From contig JAFUIK010000035.1 of assembly GCA_017473955.1 (NCBI GenBank), positions 1-32,528 of the forward strand: DNA of 32,528 nucleotides, given 5' to 3'. The notes under the pieces were generated by a model, which searched no databases, was not told the origin of the DNA, and saw nothing but the letters and a program-made list of their open reading frames with translations. A program made the position numbers and the translations under genes. Below, in pieces: positions 25,801 through 32,528 of this stretch. Numbering within the stretch: position 1 is the stretch's first letter; every line of letters starts with the position of its first letter. The stretch is from Ruminococcus sp. (GTDB lineage: Bacteria > Bacillota > Clostridia > Oscillospirales > Acutalibacteraceae).

Positions 25801-26033
25801 TCAGTTGCTGTAGGTGCCCATGTTGTGAAGACTGTTTTTGCAGGAGTATACTCAGCACCGAGGTTGCCGTCATAAGCATACTCATCATCCAGAGCCATAG
25901 CTGCTACTGAATACTCATTGGTATTAACAGGTGGCTCTACGTCAGTAGTTTCTGCAAATGTGCCAACTGTTGCAACACTTGTGAGCATTAAAACAGCAAG
26001 AACAATCGCTAGAATTCTTTTGATTTTGTTCAT
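22878..26033 (-). CDS. Secreted type I pullulanase with internal dockerin and C-terminal CBM26-like domain
   Basis: 1051-aa multidomain starch-debranching enzyme. Order: signal peptide (1-27), CBM48-like domain (about 52-160), GH13_14 pullulanase core with YNWGYDP (267-273), DVVYNH (314-319), nucleophile D384 in GYRFDLMG, acid/base E413 in YGEGW and D512 in SCHDN, then a C-terminal β-domain (to about 720). A MucBP-like module (731-797) is followed by a type I dockerin (about 807-866) with two calcium repeats, DVNGDGEISILDA and DYDYNGEVNVLDA. A second MucBP-like module (869-933) and a CBM26-like starch-binding domain (about 936-1045: YLWAWAKT...YEAWPGLQL) end the chain. The dockerin implies docking to a cohesin scaffold, as in R. 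bromii amylosomes. It lies 16 bases after the paralogue at 26050, with GAGGTG before its ATG. Confidence 0.95.
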   Translation of the reverse strand: MNKIKRILAIVLAVLMLTSVATVGTFAETTDVEPPVNTNEYSVAAMALDDEYAYDGNLGAEYTPAKTVFTTWAPTATEVTLNLYATGSDKEEGAASLGVYAMTQIMDGEKFTGAWTVTVEGDLKNVYYTYSVTSPESILGGELTTRETQDVYSYAVGVNSARSMVVDLDSTDPEGWENDQHIFVEEQSDAIIWELQVKDFSYSAASGVSEANRGKYLAFTELGTTLNGEGEISTCVDYLKSLGITHVQINPFYDFGSIDETGSDTQYNWGYDPMNYGVPEGSFSSNPYDGNVRINECKQMIQALHEAGIGVIMDVVYNHTYKQDSCFTAMVPEYYYRMNKDGTYSNQSGCGNDTASERYMYRRYMMDMLQYWVDEYHIDGYRFDLMGIHDVETMNLIRDMLDETDDRIIMYGEGWSGNSTFDPVSCTDTPVLGCTQKNADVTSDRIGFFNDQMRDALKGGVFDGPTAPGYLSGSIVFSPGISYGIRANTFGKGCNWSALTPEQCVSYASCHDNNTLYDKLVAINHGASADYRARYTDSIAQNKLSSAITLSSQGINLFLAGEEMGRSKDGDENSYSSSPELNQIDWNLLKTNADLVSYYKGMLELRTVFSPFTAATTDADDETYKYMFHTSMAGASKTIAYTVDNTAEGEWSKIAVMFNGSKEAASQTLSTTADTSLTEDMEWVIIANDKSAGIKKLGEVKGLKFEIPASSAIIAVEKQTYEACAIDSKFSTVTINHVDNVSGEIFKSNTIIGQPGEKYVASADDSVSIKYVLESVDGDVVGEFAEEDTVVSYNYDRYVPSTLLPENGDVNGDGEISILDATAVQLYLAKLLEFDETQVKQADYDYNGEVNVLDAALVQMYLAKMDIAVCTLTVKYIDEDGKAFMSPLVTEHRLGEEYTTEPKESPYYQVGEIPENASGVISGDTVVTYVYYYKVNTITLHVKHDGELTWDPYLWAWAKTVDGADSQNVYEAWPGLQLTDKDEEGWYTTTFDIPNGYEYYLIINNGSGLQTNDYEKFTAPEVWVVIDDAAAIAQGNWISVYADAELTEKLA

Positions 26034-26049
26034 TTTTTCACCTCATAAA

Positions 26050-29004
26050 TTATTCTATAAACAGGTCGTCGGAGTCACCATTACCACCAACGCCAGATTT
26101 ACCTTTTTTAACCAGCAGTATAACACCCGCTACTAAAAGTAAGAGAAGAACCGCTCCTCCTGCTATGAGTGCAATATTCAACACGTTTGTCTGCTTATCG
26201 TAGTTAACCACGATATTGGTTTCTACTGAAGAGAAAACTGCACCCTCTGATGTATCAGAAATGTAAATATATCCCGGTATGTCGATATACTCAATTATAA
26301 CATCTGAGTCTTTGTCGCCAACATAAGTCTTTTTATCAAGTATCTCACCTTTGTTGCTCATATAGATAACGTTAGCAACACAAGCAGTATTCTCGAGTGC
26401 ATCAGGATCAACCTGTCCTTCGTCAGACGATACTTCGATTGACTTATAACGATAAGTAACAGTGATAGGGTCTTTTGTATACTTACCCGCACCATTTGTA
26501 GGGAGATTTTCTAAATCAAGACGATAACCATATACACCTGCGACTTTTGCGGTTGTATACTTCTGTCCAACTCGGTTTGTCATAACAATTGAGTTCGCTA
26601 TATCTTCATCGTGCTCGTTTACAAAATGAATTGTAACTGTTGAATAATCACCCGAATATGGTGTACAGTTAACTGTTACTTCCTGAGTTTCATCGGTAAA
26701 CTTACCGCTCTTTGAGCCCTGAACACCTGTAACGTTATATCTGTAAACAAGTGAGTTAGGATACTCAACCTCGTAAGAGTCACCAACCTTACCCTTTAAC
26801 ACCTGCTCGTAAACTATTGAATCGCTCTCACTATCGTGATACTTAACGATAACACGTGCGGTTGTGTCGATGTTTTTATAAGCATCAAAGCTACTCTTGT
26901 TAACTAAAATAGCACTTGAATGCGGCTCAACCGTAACCTTGCTGTCGCTGATTTCCTTTAAGTTTCTGATGCCTGCATTTGTTTCATCAGCTATCTGTAC
27001 CCAAGTAAGGCAAAGGCCATCAGGAAGTGTTACTGTTGTTTTCTTGTCAGAACCATTAAACACTGCTGCGAAAGCCTGTGTATTTCCGGTACCTTTGAGT
27101 GTATAAGCGATTACACCATCATCAAGATCTTTAATATATGAAATAGACTTTGCAACATCGCCTGTGGTATCTCTTAGCAAATCAACTGTTTGACGAATAT
27201 CAATAAGACCTTTGTAATACTCGTTTAAGTCAGCGTACTTATTAATGTCATTCCAGTCGATTTGGTTAACCTCAACAGGGGACTTGTATGAATTCTCGTC
27301 ACCATCTTTGGAACGAGCCATTTCCTCACCTGCCATCATAAACGGCACACCCTGAGATGTCAAAGTGATAGCAGCGGACAGCTTGTTCATTGAAACGAGG
27401 TCTTCCCTGCGTTGTCTGAAACTACCCTCTTCAGGGTAAACAGACGCAACAAGCTTATCGTATAAAGAAAGGTTATCGTGGCAGGAAGCGTAGTTTATAC
27501 ACTGTCTTGGAGGTGTACCCCATGTGCCTGCTGTTGCCATACCCTCGATACCGGATTTTACTTTTGATTTATTAGAGCCGTTTTGTAAAAAGCCCTTGTC
27601 CTTAGCTTCGAAAACGTTACCTCTCAATCCGTCACGAATAGTGTCGTTAAAAGCACCAATGCGTGTTGATAACTTTGAGAGATTGTTCTGTGTAGCTAAA
27701 ACTGTGCCGCTGTCGCAGTTAGTAGAAAGATCCCACGCTTCGCCGTACATAAGGATTTTTCCGCCGTTAGGGAGAGCATCAAGGCTCTTACGGATGTAGT
27801 TCATAGTTTCAACATCGTGAAGTCCCATAAGGTCGAATCTAAATCCGTCGATGTGGTATTCATCTGCCCAGTAAACAACGGAATTTTTCATAAACTCGCG
27901 GTACATAATACGCTCGGAAGCGGTATCGTTACCACAGCCCGAACCATTTGACCAGTTGCCCTCATCATCAATTCTGTAATAATAGTCAGGAACGATAAGG
28001 TTAAACCAAGAATCATTAGATAGATAAGTGTGATTATAAACGACGTCCATAATAACACCGATGCCGGCTTTGTGGAGCGATTGAATCATCTGCTTACACT
28101 CTTTGATTCTCACGTTTCCGTTATAAGGGTCAGATGAATATGAGCCTTCAGGAACGTTATAGTTTTTCGGGTCATAACCCCAGTTGTACTGAGGATTAAC
28201 AGTGTCTGTTTCATCAATAGAGTGGAAATCGTAGAACGGATTTATCTGGACGTAGTTAACGCCTAAATCCTTTAAATAATCAATACAGGTAGGAAGTGAG
28301 CCTTCGACAGAATCAACTACTGTGCCCTCTTCAGTGAAAGCTAAAAACTTACCGCGGTTTTTCTCTGATACGCCACTAGTCTCACTCGCTGAAAAATCGC
28401 GGACACTGACTTCCCAGATAACCGCATCGGTCATTGAGTTGACACGCTGGAATTTATCATCTTTCCAACCCTTAGGGTCAGTCGAGTCAAGATCAACTAC
28501 CATACCACGATTACCGTTAGCACCTACTGCCTTAGCGTACGGGTCAACAACCTCGTTTGTCTTACCATTGACAGTGACTACGTATGTGTAGTACTTGTTC
28601 TTATAATCTCCCTTTAAAGTAAGCACCCATGTGCCGTATTTAGGAACAATTTTCATTGATGTTTCAGAGAGCATCTGTGCTCCATCTTCACCATCAGTAC
28701 CTTTTGTATAAATACGCACCTTAACATCTGTAGCTAAAGGTGACCATACCTTAAAAGTTGTTTCCTTTTTTGAATAAGTAGCACCTAAGTTTCCTTTATA
28801 GTAGGTTTTTTCAAGAAGTTTTACGTAATTAGCCATACCAACGTCAGCGGATGTAACCGGCGGTTCTGTAGGCGCAACAGTTTCCTCCTCGGTAGGAGCG
28901 ACAGTCTCTTCTACAACTTCGGAAGTAGCGAAAGCACCGGTCATTACAACAGATGGTAAAATCAACATAATAAGTACACCTGCCAAAAGTCGTTTTAGTT
29001 TCAC
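26050..29004 (-). CDS. Membrane-anchored type I pullulanase (GTG start)
   Basis: 984-aa paralogue of the downstream enzyme. Signal peptide (1-27), an Thr/Pro/Glu linker with a short repeat (VAPTEEETVAPTEPP), CBM48-like domain (about 66-160), GH13_14 core with YNWGYDP (273-279), D391 in FRFDLMG, E422 in YGEAW and D510 in SCHDN, three MucBP-like modules (716-782, 788-853, 873-936), and a C-terminal membrane helix (942-966) followed by a basic and then acidic tail (KKGKSG...DDLFIE). No dockerin, CBM26 or LPXTG is present. It should sit on the outer face of the cell, debranching α-1,6 bonds near the membrane. GTG at 29004 is chosen because GGAGG lies eight bases upstream; an ATG at 29028 precedes that ribosome site and is unlikely. 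First gene of the pair. Confidence 0.95.
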   Translation of the reverse strand: MKLKRLLAGVLIMLILPSVVMTGAFATSEVVEETVAPTEEETVAPTEPPVTSADVGMANYVKLLEKTYYKGNLGATYSKKETTFKVWSPLATDVKVRIYTKGTDGEDGAQMLSETSMKIVPKYGTWVLTLKGDYKNKYYTYVVTVNGKTNEVVDPYAKAVGANGNRGMVVDLDSTDPKGWKDDKFQRVNSMTDAVIWEVSVRDFSASETSGVSEKNRGKFLAFTEEGTVVDSVEGSLPTCIDYLKDLGVNYVQINPFYDFHSIDETDTVNPQYNWGYDPKNYNVPEGSYSSDPYNGNVRIKECKQMIQSLHKAGIGVIMDVVYNHTYLSNDSWFNLIVPDYYYRIDDEGNWSNGSGCGNDTASERIMYREFMKNSVVYWADEYHIDGFRFDLMGLHDVETMNYIRKSLDALPNGGKILMYGEAWDLSTNCDSGTVLATQNNLSKLSTRIGAFNDTIRDGLRGNVFEAKDKGFLQNGSNKSKVKSGIEGMATAGTWGTPPRQCINYASCHDNLSLYDKLVASVYPEEGSFRQRREDLVSMNKLSAAITLTSQGVPFMMAGEEMARSKDGDENSYKSPVEVNQIDWNDINKYADLNEYYKGLIDIRQTVDLLRDTTGDVAKSISYIKDLDDGVIAYTLKGTGNTQAFAAVFNGSDKKTTVTLPDGLCLTWVQIADETNAGIRNLKEISDSKVTVEPHSSAILVNKSSFDAYKNIDTTARVIVKYHDSESDSIVYEQVLKGKVGDSYEVEYPNSLVYRYNVTGVQGSKSGKFTDETQEVTVNCTPYSGDYSTVTIHFVNEHDEDIANSIVMTNRVGQKYTTAKVAGVYGYRLDLENLPTNGAGKYTKDPITVTYRYKSIEVSSDEGQVDPDALENTACVANVIYMSNKGEILDKKTYVGDKDSDVIIEYIDIPGYIYISDTSEGAVFSSVETNIVVNYDKQTNVLNIALIAGGAVLLLLLVAGVILLVKKGKSGVGGNGDSDDLFIE

Positions 29005-29082
29005 AGTATATGCCTCCAATAAATGCATTTCAATACATCATAATATTACCACAGTATATATATGCATTTAATTCCGAATAAG

Positions 29083-29116
29083 AAATTAACCGCCAATTGG
29101 CGGTTAATTTTTTGTA
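29083..29116 (-). terminator. 28-base perfect palindrome terminating eno
   Basis: 29083-29110 is a perfect 28-base palindrome (AAATTAACCGCCAA and its complement). Read on the minus strand it follows the enolase stop and gives a T-rich tail (TTTCTT); on the plus strand it gives TTTTTT. Confidence 0.8.
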
Positions 29117-29141
29117 ATACATTCATAACTCTTATAAATCC

Positions 29142-30398
29142 TTAAAGCCCATAATCGGATAAAGTGCCCAGTTCTTCTTCGATTCTCAGCAAACGATTGT
29201 ACTTTGCGACACGGTCGGATCTGCATGGTGCACCGGTTTTAATTTGGCCTGCATTAAGGGCTACGGCGATATCAGCTATTGTTGTATCCTCGGTTTCTCC
29301 GCTACGGTGGGAAATAACCGCTGTATAAGACGCTCTGTGTGCACACTGAACGGCATCTATAGACTCGGATAATGTACCAATTTGGTTCACCTTGACTAAA
29401 ATAGAGTTAGCCGCTCCGACTTCTATTCCGTGGCGAAGTCGTTTTGTGTTAGTTACAAAAAGGTCGTCGCCTACAAGCTGGATTCGTGAACCTAATCTGT
29501 CAGTTAGTTTTGCAAAGCCCTTGAAATCATGTTCGGATAAGCCGTCCTCTACGGAGATAATCGGATAAGACACACACAGCTTTTCAATATATGAAATAAG
29601 GTCATCACTGTTCATTCGTGTGTTACGCTTTGGCAGATGATAAAAGCCGTCTTTGTACCACTCGGAGGACGCTACGTCCAAGGCGATTTTTACATCGTGG
29701 GTGCTGTAGCCAGCTTTTTCAATCGCTTTTAAGATGTATTCAATAGCCTGCTCATCGCTGTCAAGGTCGGGAGCAAAGCCTCCCTCATCGCCCACTCCTG
29801 TAGCTTTGCCTTCTGTTTTCAAAATATCACCTAAGGTATGGTAAATTTCACAACACTGTCGCAAACCTTTAGAAAAGCAAGGAGCGTTTACCGGCATTAT
29901 CATAAATTCCTGAATATCTATGTTATTAGAAGCGTGTGCTCCGCCGTTTAAAATATTCATCATGGGTACAGGAAGTGTGTGTGCATTAACTCCTCCAATA
30001 TAACGATAAAGCGGAATATTAAGAAGCTTAGAAGCTGTTTTTGCACAAGCTAAAGACACCGCAAGGGTTGCGTTTGCCCCTAAGTTACTCTTATTCTCAG
30101 TGCCATCAAGCTCACACATACGCTTGTCGATTTTGAGCTGAGATAACACGCTGATGCCTGAAAGCTCGGGACTGATGGTATCAATAATATTAGAAACAGC
30201 GTTTTTGACACCCTTGCCCTTGTACCGACTATCGTTATCTCTGAGCTCAACAGCTTCAAACTCTCCTGTTGATGCTCCCGACGGTACAGATGCTATTGCA
30301 CTAACTCCACTTTCGGTTACTACCTGAGCTTCTACTGTCGGGTTTCCACGCGAATCGATTATTTCTCTGGCTAGAATTTTCTTAATCTTTGTATTCAT
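29142..30398 (-). CDS. eno: Enolase
   Basis: 418-aa glycolytic enzyme (2-phosphoglycerate to phosphoenolpyruvate). Signatures: [15 protein letters not shown] (10-24), [13 protein letters not shown] (37-49), E205 in [11 protein letters not shown], Mg ligands D241, E284 and D311 ([19 protein letters not shown]), catalytic K336 in [19 protein letters not shown] (363-372) and K387 in [13 protein letters not shown]. Slightly shorter than the usual ~430 aa. The region after QEFMIMPV ([13 protein letters not shown]) differs from the common FREALRMGAEVF. The ATG at 30398 has GGGAGG seven bases upstream; starts at 30404 or 30413 fall inside the ribosome site. Confidence 0.98.
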   Translation of the reverse strand: MNTKIKKILAREIIDSRGNPTVEAQVVTESGVSAIASVPSGASTGEFEAVELRDNDSRYKGKGVKNAVSNIIDTISPELSGISVLSQLKIDKRMCELDGTENKSNLGANATLAVSLACAKTASKLLNIPLYRYIGGVNAHTLPVPMMNILNGGAHASNNIDIQEFMIMPVNAPCFSKGLRQCCEIYHTLGDILKTEGKATGVGDEGGFAPDLDSDEQAIEYILKAIEKAGYSTHDVKIALDVASSEWYKDGFYHLPKRNTRMNSDDLISYIEKLCVSYPIISVEDGLSEHDFKGFAKLTDRLGSRIQLVGDDLFVTNTKRLRHGIEVGAANSILVKVNQIGTLSESIDAVQCAHRASYTAVISHRSGETEDTTIADIAVALNAGQIKTGAPCRSDRVAKYNRLLRIEEELGTLSDYGL

Positions 30399-30499
30399 AA
30401 ACATACCTCCCAAAATATCATTAACTTATTCTTCCAAAATATTCATTTACCAATCCATCGTTCTTGCATAGTATGTAATATATGGAAAGGAGGAGCTTT

Positions 30500-30811
30500 A
30501 TGGAACCAATCACCTACACTGTAAGACAGGGCAACACGCTGTTTGCTATTGCTCAATTATTTGGCACTACCGCTATGGATATCGCCAGATACAACGGTAT
30601 AGTTTATCCGTATACAATATATCCCGGTCAGAAATTACGAATTCCTGTCGAAGAAGTAAGACCACCGAAATTCTATTTTGTCAGGCCAAAAGACACTGTT
30701 TATACTATAGCAGGCAGATACGGGCTGGATGTAAACGAGCTTATCGCTATAAATAACATCGAAGACCCTGATACAATTTACCCTGGACAGAGGATTCAGC
30801 TATATATATAA
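30500..30811 (+). CDS. Protein of two LysM domains, no signal peptide
   Basis: 103-aa protein made of two tandem LysM repeats: 6-49 (YTVRQGNTLFAIAQLFGTT...YPGQKLRIP) and 59-103 (YFVRPKDTVYTIAGRYGLD...YPGQRIQLYI), with the conserved N-I-x-x-P-x-x-I-x-P-G-Q end in each. LysM binds GlcNAc-containing glycans such as peptidoglycan. There is no signal peptide or other domain, so it may be a spore-coat/cortex protein made in the mother cell (like the LysM-bearing SafA) or reach the wall another way. The ATG at 30500 has AAAGGAGG six bases upstream. It is convergent with spoVM, which supports a spore role by context only. Confidence 0.88.
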   Translation: MEPITYTVRQGNTLFAIAQLFGTTAMDIARYNGIVYPYTIYPGQKLRIPVEEVRPPKFYFVRPKDTVYTIAGRYGLDVNELIAINNIEDPDTIYPGQRIQLYI

Positions 30812-30816
30812 ATAAG

Positions 30817-30850
30817 ACCGCCTTACGACAAGGCGGTTACATATTTTATA
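30817..30850 (+). terminator. Terminator after LysM gene
   Basis: ACCGCCTT (30817-30824) and AAGGCGGT (30830-30837) form an 8-bp stem, followed by an AT-rich but not strictly T tract (TACATATTTTATA). Confidence 0.7.
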
Positions 30851-30854
30851 AAGT

Positions 30855-30887
30855 AAAACAACGGGAGGGCATACAGCCCCTCCCGTT
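30855..30887 (-). terminator. Terminator after spoVM
   Basis: A 10-bp stem (30860-30869 with 30878-30887) followed on the minus strand by TTTTACTTT. It starts 11 bases past the spoVM stop. Confidence 0.8.
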
Positions 30888-30897
30888 CAATTTACAT

Positions 30898-30984
30898 TTA
30901 CTGTTGTGGTAATTTTTTGATACCGTAGAGCTTTCTTAATATGAACGACAAAAACTTAGGCTTTTCAATAAGTACAACTTTCAT
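30898..30984 (-). CDS. spoVM: Stage V sporulation protein M (28 aa)
   Basis: A 28-codon gene with a perfect AGGAGG (30990-30995) five bases before its ATG. Aligned without gaps to B. subtilis SpoVM from memory, it keeps M1, K2, I6, P9, K10, F11, L12, I15, R17 and G21 (MKVVLIEKPKFLSFILRKLY and then GIKK plus LPQQ). SpoVM is an amphipathic helix that recognises the convex forespore membrane and anchors SpoIVA to start coat assembly; Pro9 is central to that. It predicts that this organism can sporulate. The stop of the 46-aa gene lies two bases before its ATG. Confidence 0.92.
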   Translation of the reverse strand: MKVVLIEKPKFLSFILRKLYGIKKLPQQ

Positions 30985-30986
30985 AG

Positions 30987-31127
30987 CTACCTCCTACAAC
31001 TATAGCAAACTAAGATTATGGTTGCCGCCGCTATGCACAACACGCATTTACTCGGCAGAACACAAGACAGAATTATTCCCGCCGAAAATGATACGGCACA
31101 CGAAATGTTCTTGCGACAGCTTCTCAT
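30987..31127 (-). CDS. 46-aa Cys-rich hydrophobic microprotein coupled to spoVM
   Basis: An open reading frame from ATG 31127 to TAG 30987 ends two bases before the spoVM ATG, and its last codons (AGG AGG TAG) form the spoVM ribosome site. The product has a basic N-terminus (MRSCRKN), two hydrophobic stretches (about 8-24 and 28-42) joined by a Pro-Ser-Lys turn, a basic end (SCRR) and seven cysteines (4, 10, 22, 28, 31, 41, 44). This looks like a small helical hairpin in the membrane. A modest site (GGGTGATG) precedes the ATG. I do not recognise a characterised family; similar small hydrophobic ORFs may occur in relatives. Coding status is supported by tight coupling and composition, not by homology. 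Confidence 0.6.
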   Translation of the reverse strand: MRSCRKNISCAVSFSAGIILSCVLPSKCVLCIAAATIILVCYSCRR

Positions 31128-31182
31128 AATCATCACCCACTAACATAATATTGCTCTATCAAAAATGTGTTACTAAAGTTTG

Positions 31183-31210
31183 TTGATTAAATTAAATCTT
31201 GTGGTATACT
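31183..31210 (+). promoter_or_regulatory. Promoter for the RluA-family gene
   Basis: TTGATT (31183-31188) and TATACT (31205-31210) with a 16-base spacer, 16 bases before the ATG, with GGATGGTG as ribosome site. Confidence 0.7.
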
Positions 31211-31225
31211 TAGGATGGTGATATT

Positions 31226-32191
31226 ATGCGAACGATTACTATAAACAAAAACGACTCAGGTCAGCGACTCGATAAATTTATATTGAAGCGATTTAAAACT
31301 ATGCCGAAATCGCTTATGCACAAATACATAAGAACAAAATACATAAAGCTAAACGGCAAAAAAGCTACACCTGAAGTTTTTTTAAACGAGGGTGATATCC
31401 TCACACTTTACATTAAAGACGAGTTCTTTGAACAGAGCAAAAAAGAATACGAATTTATGAAAGCTTCGAAAAAGCTCGACATTGTTTATGAAGACGAAAA
31501 CCTGATGCTTCTTGATAAAAAAACAGGAGTTATCGTTCATCAGGATAAAAATTACGATGCTGACTGTATGGTAAACAGAGTTCAGCGTTATTTATACGAA
31601 AAGGGCGAATATGACCCTGAGTCAGACAAAGCCTTCTCCCCTGCTCTTGTTAATAGAATTGACAGGAACACAAGCGGTATCATCATAGCGGCAAAAAACG
31701 CCATGGCGTTACGTGTATTAAATGAAAAGGTCAGAACAAGAGAAATACGTAAATTCTATCTATGTGTTGTTAAAGGCTGTCCTAAGAAAAAATCTGACAC
31801 ACTAAAAGGCTACCTTACAAAAAACGAAAGCAAAAACACTGTAAGGGTCAGCAAAAACGAGGTTAAAGGCAGTAAGGAGATCATTACTAAATATAACGTG
31901 TTAAGCTACGATAAAGAACGTAATCTTTCCTTGTGTGAAGTAGAGCTTCTCACAGGAAGAACTCACCAGATAAGAGCCCATATGGCTTATATAGGACATC
32001 CGCTATTGGGTGACGAAAAATACGGAGATAAAAGCTTAAACAGGAAATACAATCAAATGTATCAGCTATTAAGCTCCTACAAGTTAAAGTTCGACTTCAA
32101 TACCGATGCTGGAGAGCTACAGTATTTAAACGGCAAAGAATTTTCTTTAAAAGAAGTATCTTTTACACAGGATGATAAAATAAACTTATAA
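31226..32191 (+). CDS. RluA-family 23S rRNA pseudouridine synthase (RluC-like)
   Basis: 321-aa enzyme that isomerises uridine to pseudouridine in RNA. An N-terminal S4 RNA-binding domain (about 11-62: GQRLDKFILKRF...IKLNGKKA...EGDIL) precedes the catalytic domain, with the RLD-type motif as RIDRNTSGI (D146 catalytic), KFYLCVVKG, and LLTGRTHQIRAHMAYIGHPLLGDEKYG at about 242-268. Which of the RluC/RluD-type sites is modified cannot be told. It stands alone with its own promoter and a convergent terminator. Confidence 0.94.
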   Translation: MRTITINKNDSGQRLDKFILKRFKTMPKSLMHKYIRTKYIKLNGKKATPEVFLNEGDILTLYIKDEFFEQSKKEYEFMKASKKLDIVYEDENLMLLDKKTGVIVHQDKNYDADCMVNRVQRYLYEKGEYDPESDKAFSPALVNRIDRNTSGIIIAAKNAMALRVLNEKVRTREIRKFYLCVVKGCPKKKSDTLKGYLTKNESKNTVRVSKNEVKGSKEIITKYNVLSYDKERNLSLCEVELLTGRTHQIRAHMAYIGHPLLGDEKYGDKSLNRKYNQMYQLLSSYKLKFDFNTDAGELQYLNGKEFSLKEVSFTQDDKINL

Positions 32192-32197
32192 AGCATT

Positions 32198-32236
32198 AAA
32201 GCGAGAGCTACTATATCAGTAGTTCTCGCTTTTTTC
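32198..32236 (+). terminator. Terminator after RluA-family gene
   Basis: A 14-bp stem with one mismatch (32199-32212 with 32218-32231), then TTTTTTC. It overlaps the last codons of the convergent C39-like gene. Confidence 0.85.
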
Positions 32237-32528
32237 AACTCTGTCGATATAAACAGCTTGTTGACCTAGCTCCAAAAATCTTTTTTCAACAATTTCCTTT
32301 TTGTAAGCCACTGTGCTCCCTGATGTCGGGTCATTAAGAAAATAAAAATCTTCATTGTAGCCTACAAGTACCATGACGTGCTCTCCTGAAAGCCAGTAAA
32401 AATAGGTATCATCCTCAAGATACCAGAAATCCTCGATTTTTGATTCTTTCATACCCATAGTAACCCAAAGCAAGAGCGGTTTATCATTATCTATGTATTC
32501 ACTGCAAAGCTGTTTCACTGACTTATAT
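32216..32528 (-). CDS. C39-like peptidase domain protein, 5' end cut by window
   Basis: The frame is open through the right window edge; about 104 codons are seen. The visible part matches the C-terminal half of C39-like (papain-fold) domains: LLLWVTMGM, GEHVMVLVGYNEDFYFLNDPTSG with the catalytic His and the following Asn/Asp, and the closing VEKRFLELGQQAVYI. The catalytic Cys would be beyond the edge, so activity cannot be judged. A start at 32518 (GTG) is possible in frame but has no ribosome site and would cut the fold. Such proteins in gut Clostridia are often secreted. Confidence 0.82.
   Translation of the reverse strand, partial: YKSVKQLCSEYIDNDKPLLLWVTMGMKESKIEDFWYLEDDTYFYWLSGEHVMVLVGYNEDFYFLNDPTSGSTVAYKKEIVEKRFLELGQQAVYIDRVEKSENY

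Noticed and set aside
29005-29028. ATG start for the anchored pullulanase at 29028
   Set aside because: It lies before the GGAGG that serves the GTG at 29004 and would put acidic residues before the signal peptide.
29021-29070. Clear promoter for the pullulanase pair
   Set aside because: TATACT and TAATAT boxes and two ATGCATTT copies are present, but no acceptable -35 at 16-18 bases was found, so no promoter is called.
1-32528. Prophage, insertion sequence, CRISPR or tRNA content
   Set aside because: No transposase, integrase or phage product, no regularly spaced repeats and no tRNA or rRNA sequence was recognised on either strand.

Overview
This window looks like a chromosomal segment from a low-to-moderate G+C, spore-forming gut Clostridia bacterium of the Ruminococcaceae type. 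Three things point there: a dockerin-bearing secreted pullulanase with a starch-binding C-terminus (the hallmark of the Ruminococcus bromii 'amylosome'), a 28-codon gene that matches SpoVM (spore formation), and ECF-type vitamin uptake genes under Firmicutes riboswitches. The species assignment is an inference; no 16S or other species marker lies in the window. I see no phage, transposase, CRISPR, rRNA or tRNA. The region is gene-dense and looks like stable chromosome.

Left part (1-9.5 kb), nearly all on the minus strand. A ruvC-ruvA-ruvB-glmM-methyltransferase-ecfA run covers Holliday-junction processing, UDP-GlcNAc precursor synthesis, an RNA methyltransferase and the ATPase of an ECF vitamin transporter, cut by the window edge. 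A repeat remnant sits between ruvA and ruvB. Then comes pflB-pflA (anaerobic pyruvate cleavage to formate and acetyl-CoA), led by a ZTP riboswitch with a terminator expression platform, and two small unassigned envelope genes.

Middle part (9.5-22.8 kb). A plus-strand intracellular GH13 glycosidase fused to a DUF1653 domain has a near-consensus promoter. A minus-strand nadA-nadB-nadC-niaR operon makes NAD de novo and carries its own likely NiaR repressor, with a dyad over the promoter. Next are an LCP cell-wall ligase and a YfbR-type 5'-deoxynucleotidase (minus). A plus-strand operon follows: M20 dipeptidase, DUF975-like membrane protein, GT2 glycosyltransferase, LicD. Then ribU under an FMN riboswitch and folT under a THF riboswitch, each with its own promoter and attenuator hairpin. 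The three riboswitches (ZTP, FMN, THF) tie fermentation, flavin and folate supply to one-carbon status, and RibU and FolT would be S-components for an ECF module such as the one entering at the left edge.

Right part (22.8-32.5 kb). Two tandem type I pullulanases on the minus strand share the same core. One is membrane-anchored, the other carries a dockerin plus a CBM26-like domain, so the pair could place debranching activity both on the cell and in a multi-enzyme complex. Enolase follows. Then a LysM-only protein converges on a two-gene minus-strand cluster of microgenes: a 46-aa Cys-rich hydrophobic protein and SpoVM. An RluA-family pseudouridine synthase and the end of a C39-like peptidase finish the window.

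Best candidates for something under-described are the microprotein coupled to spoVM, the internal-dockerin pullulanase paired with an anchored paralogue, and the GH13-DUF1653 fusion.
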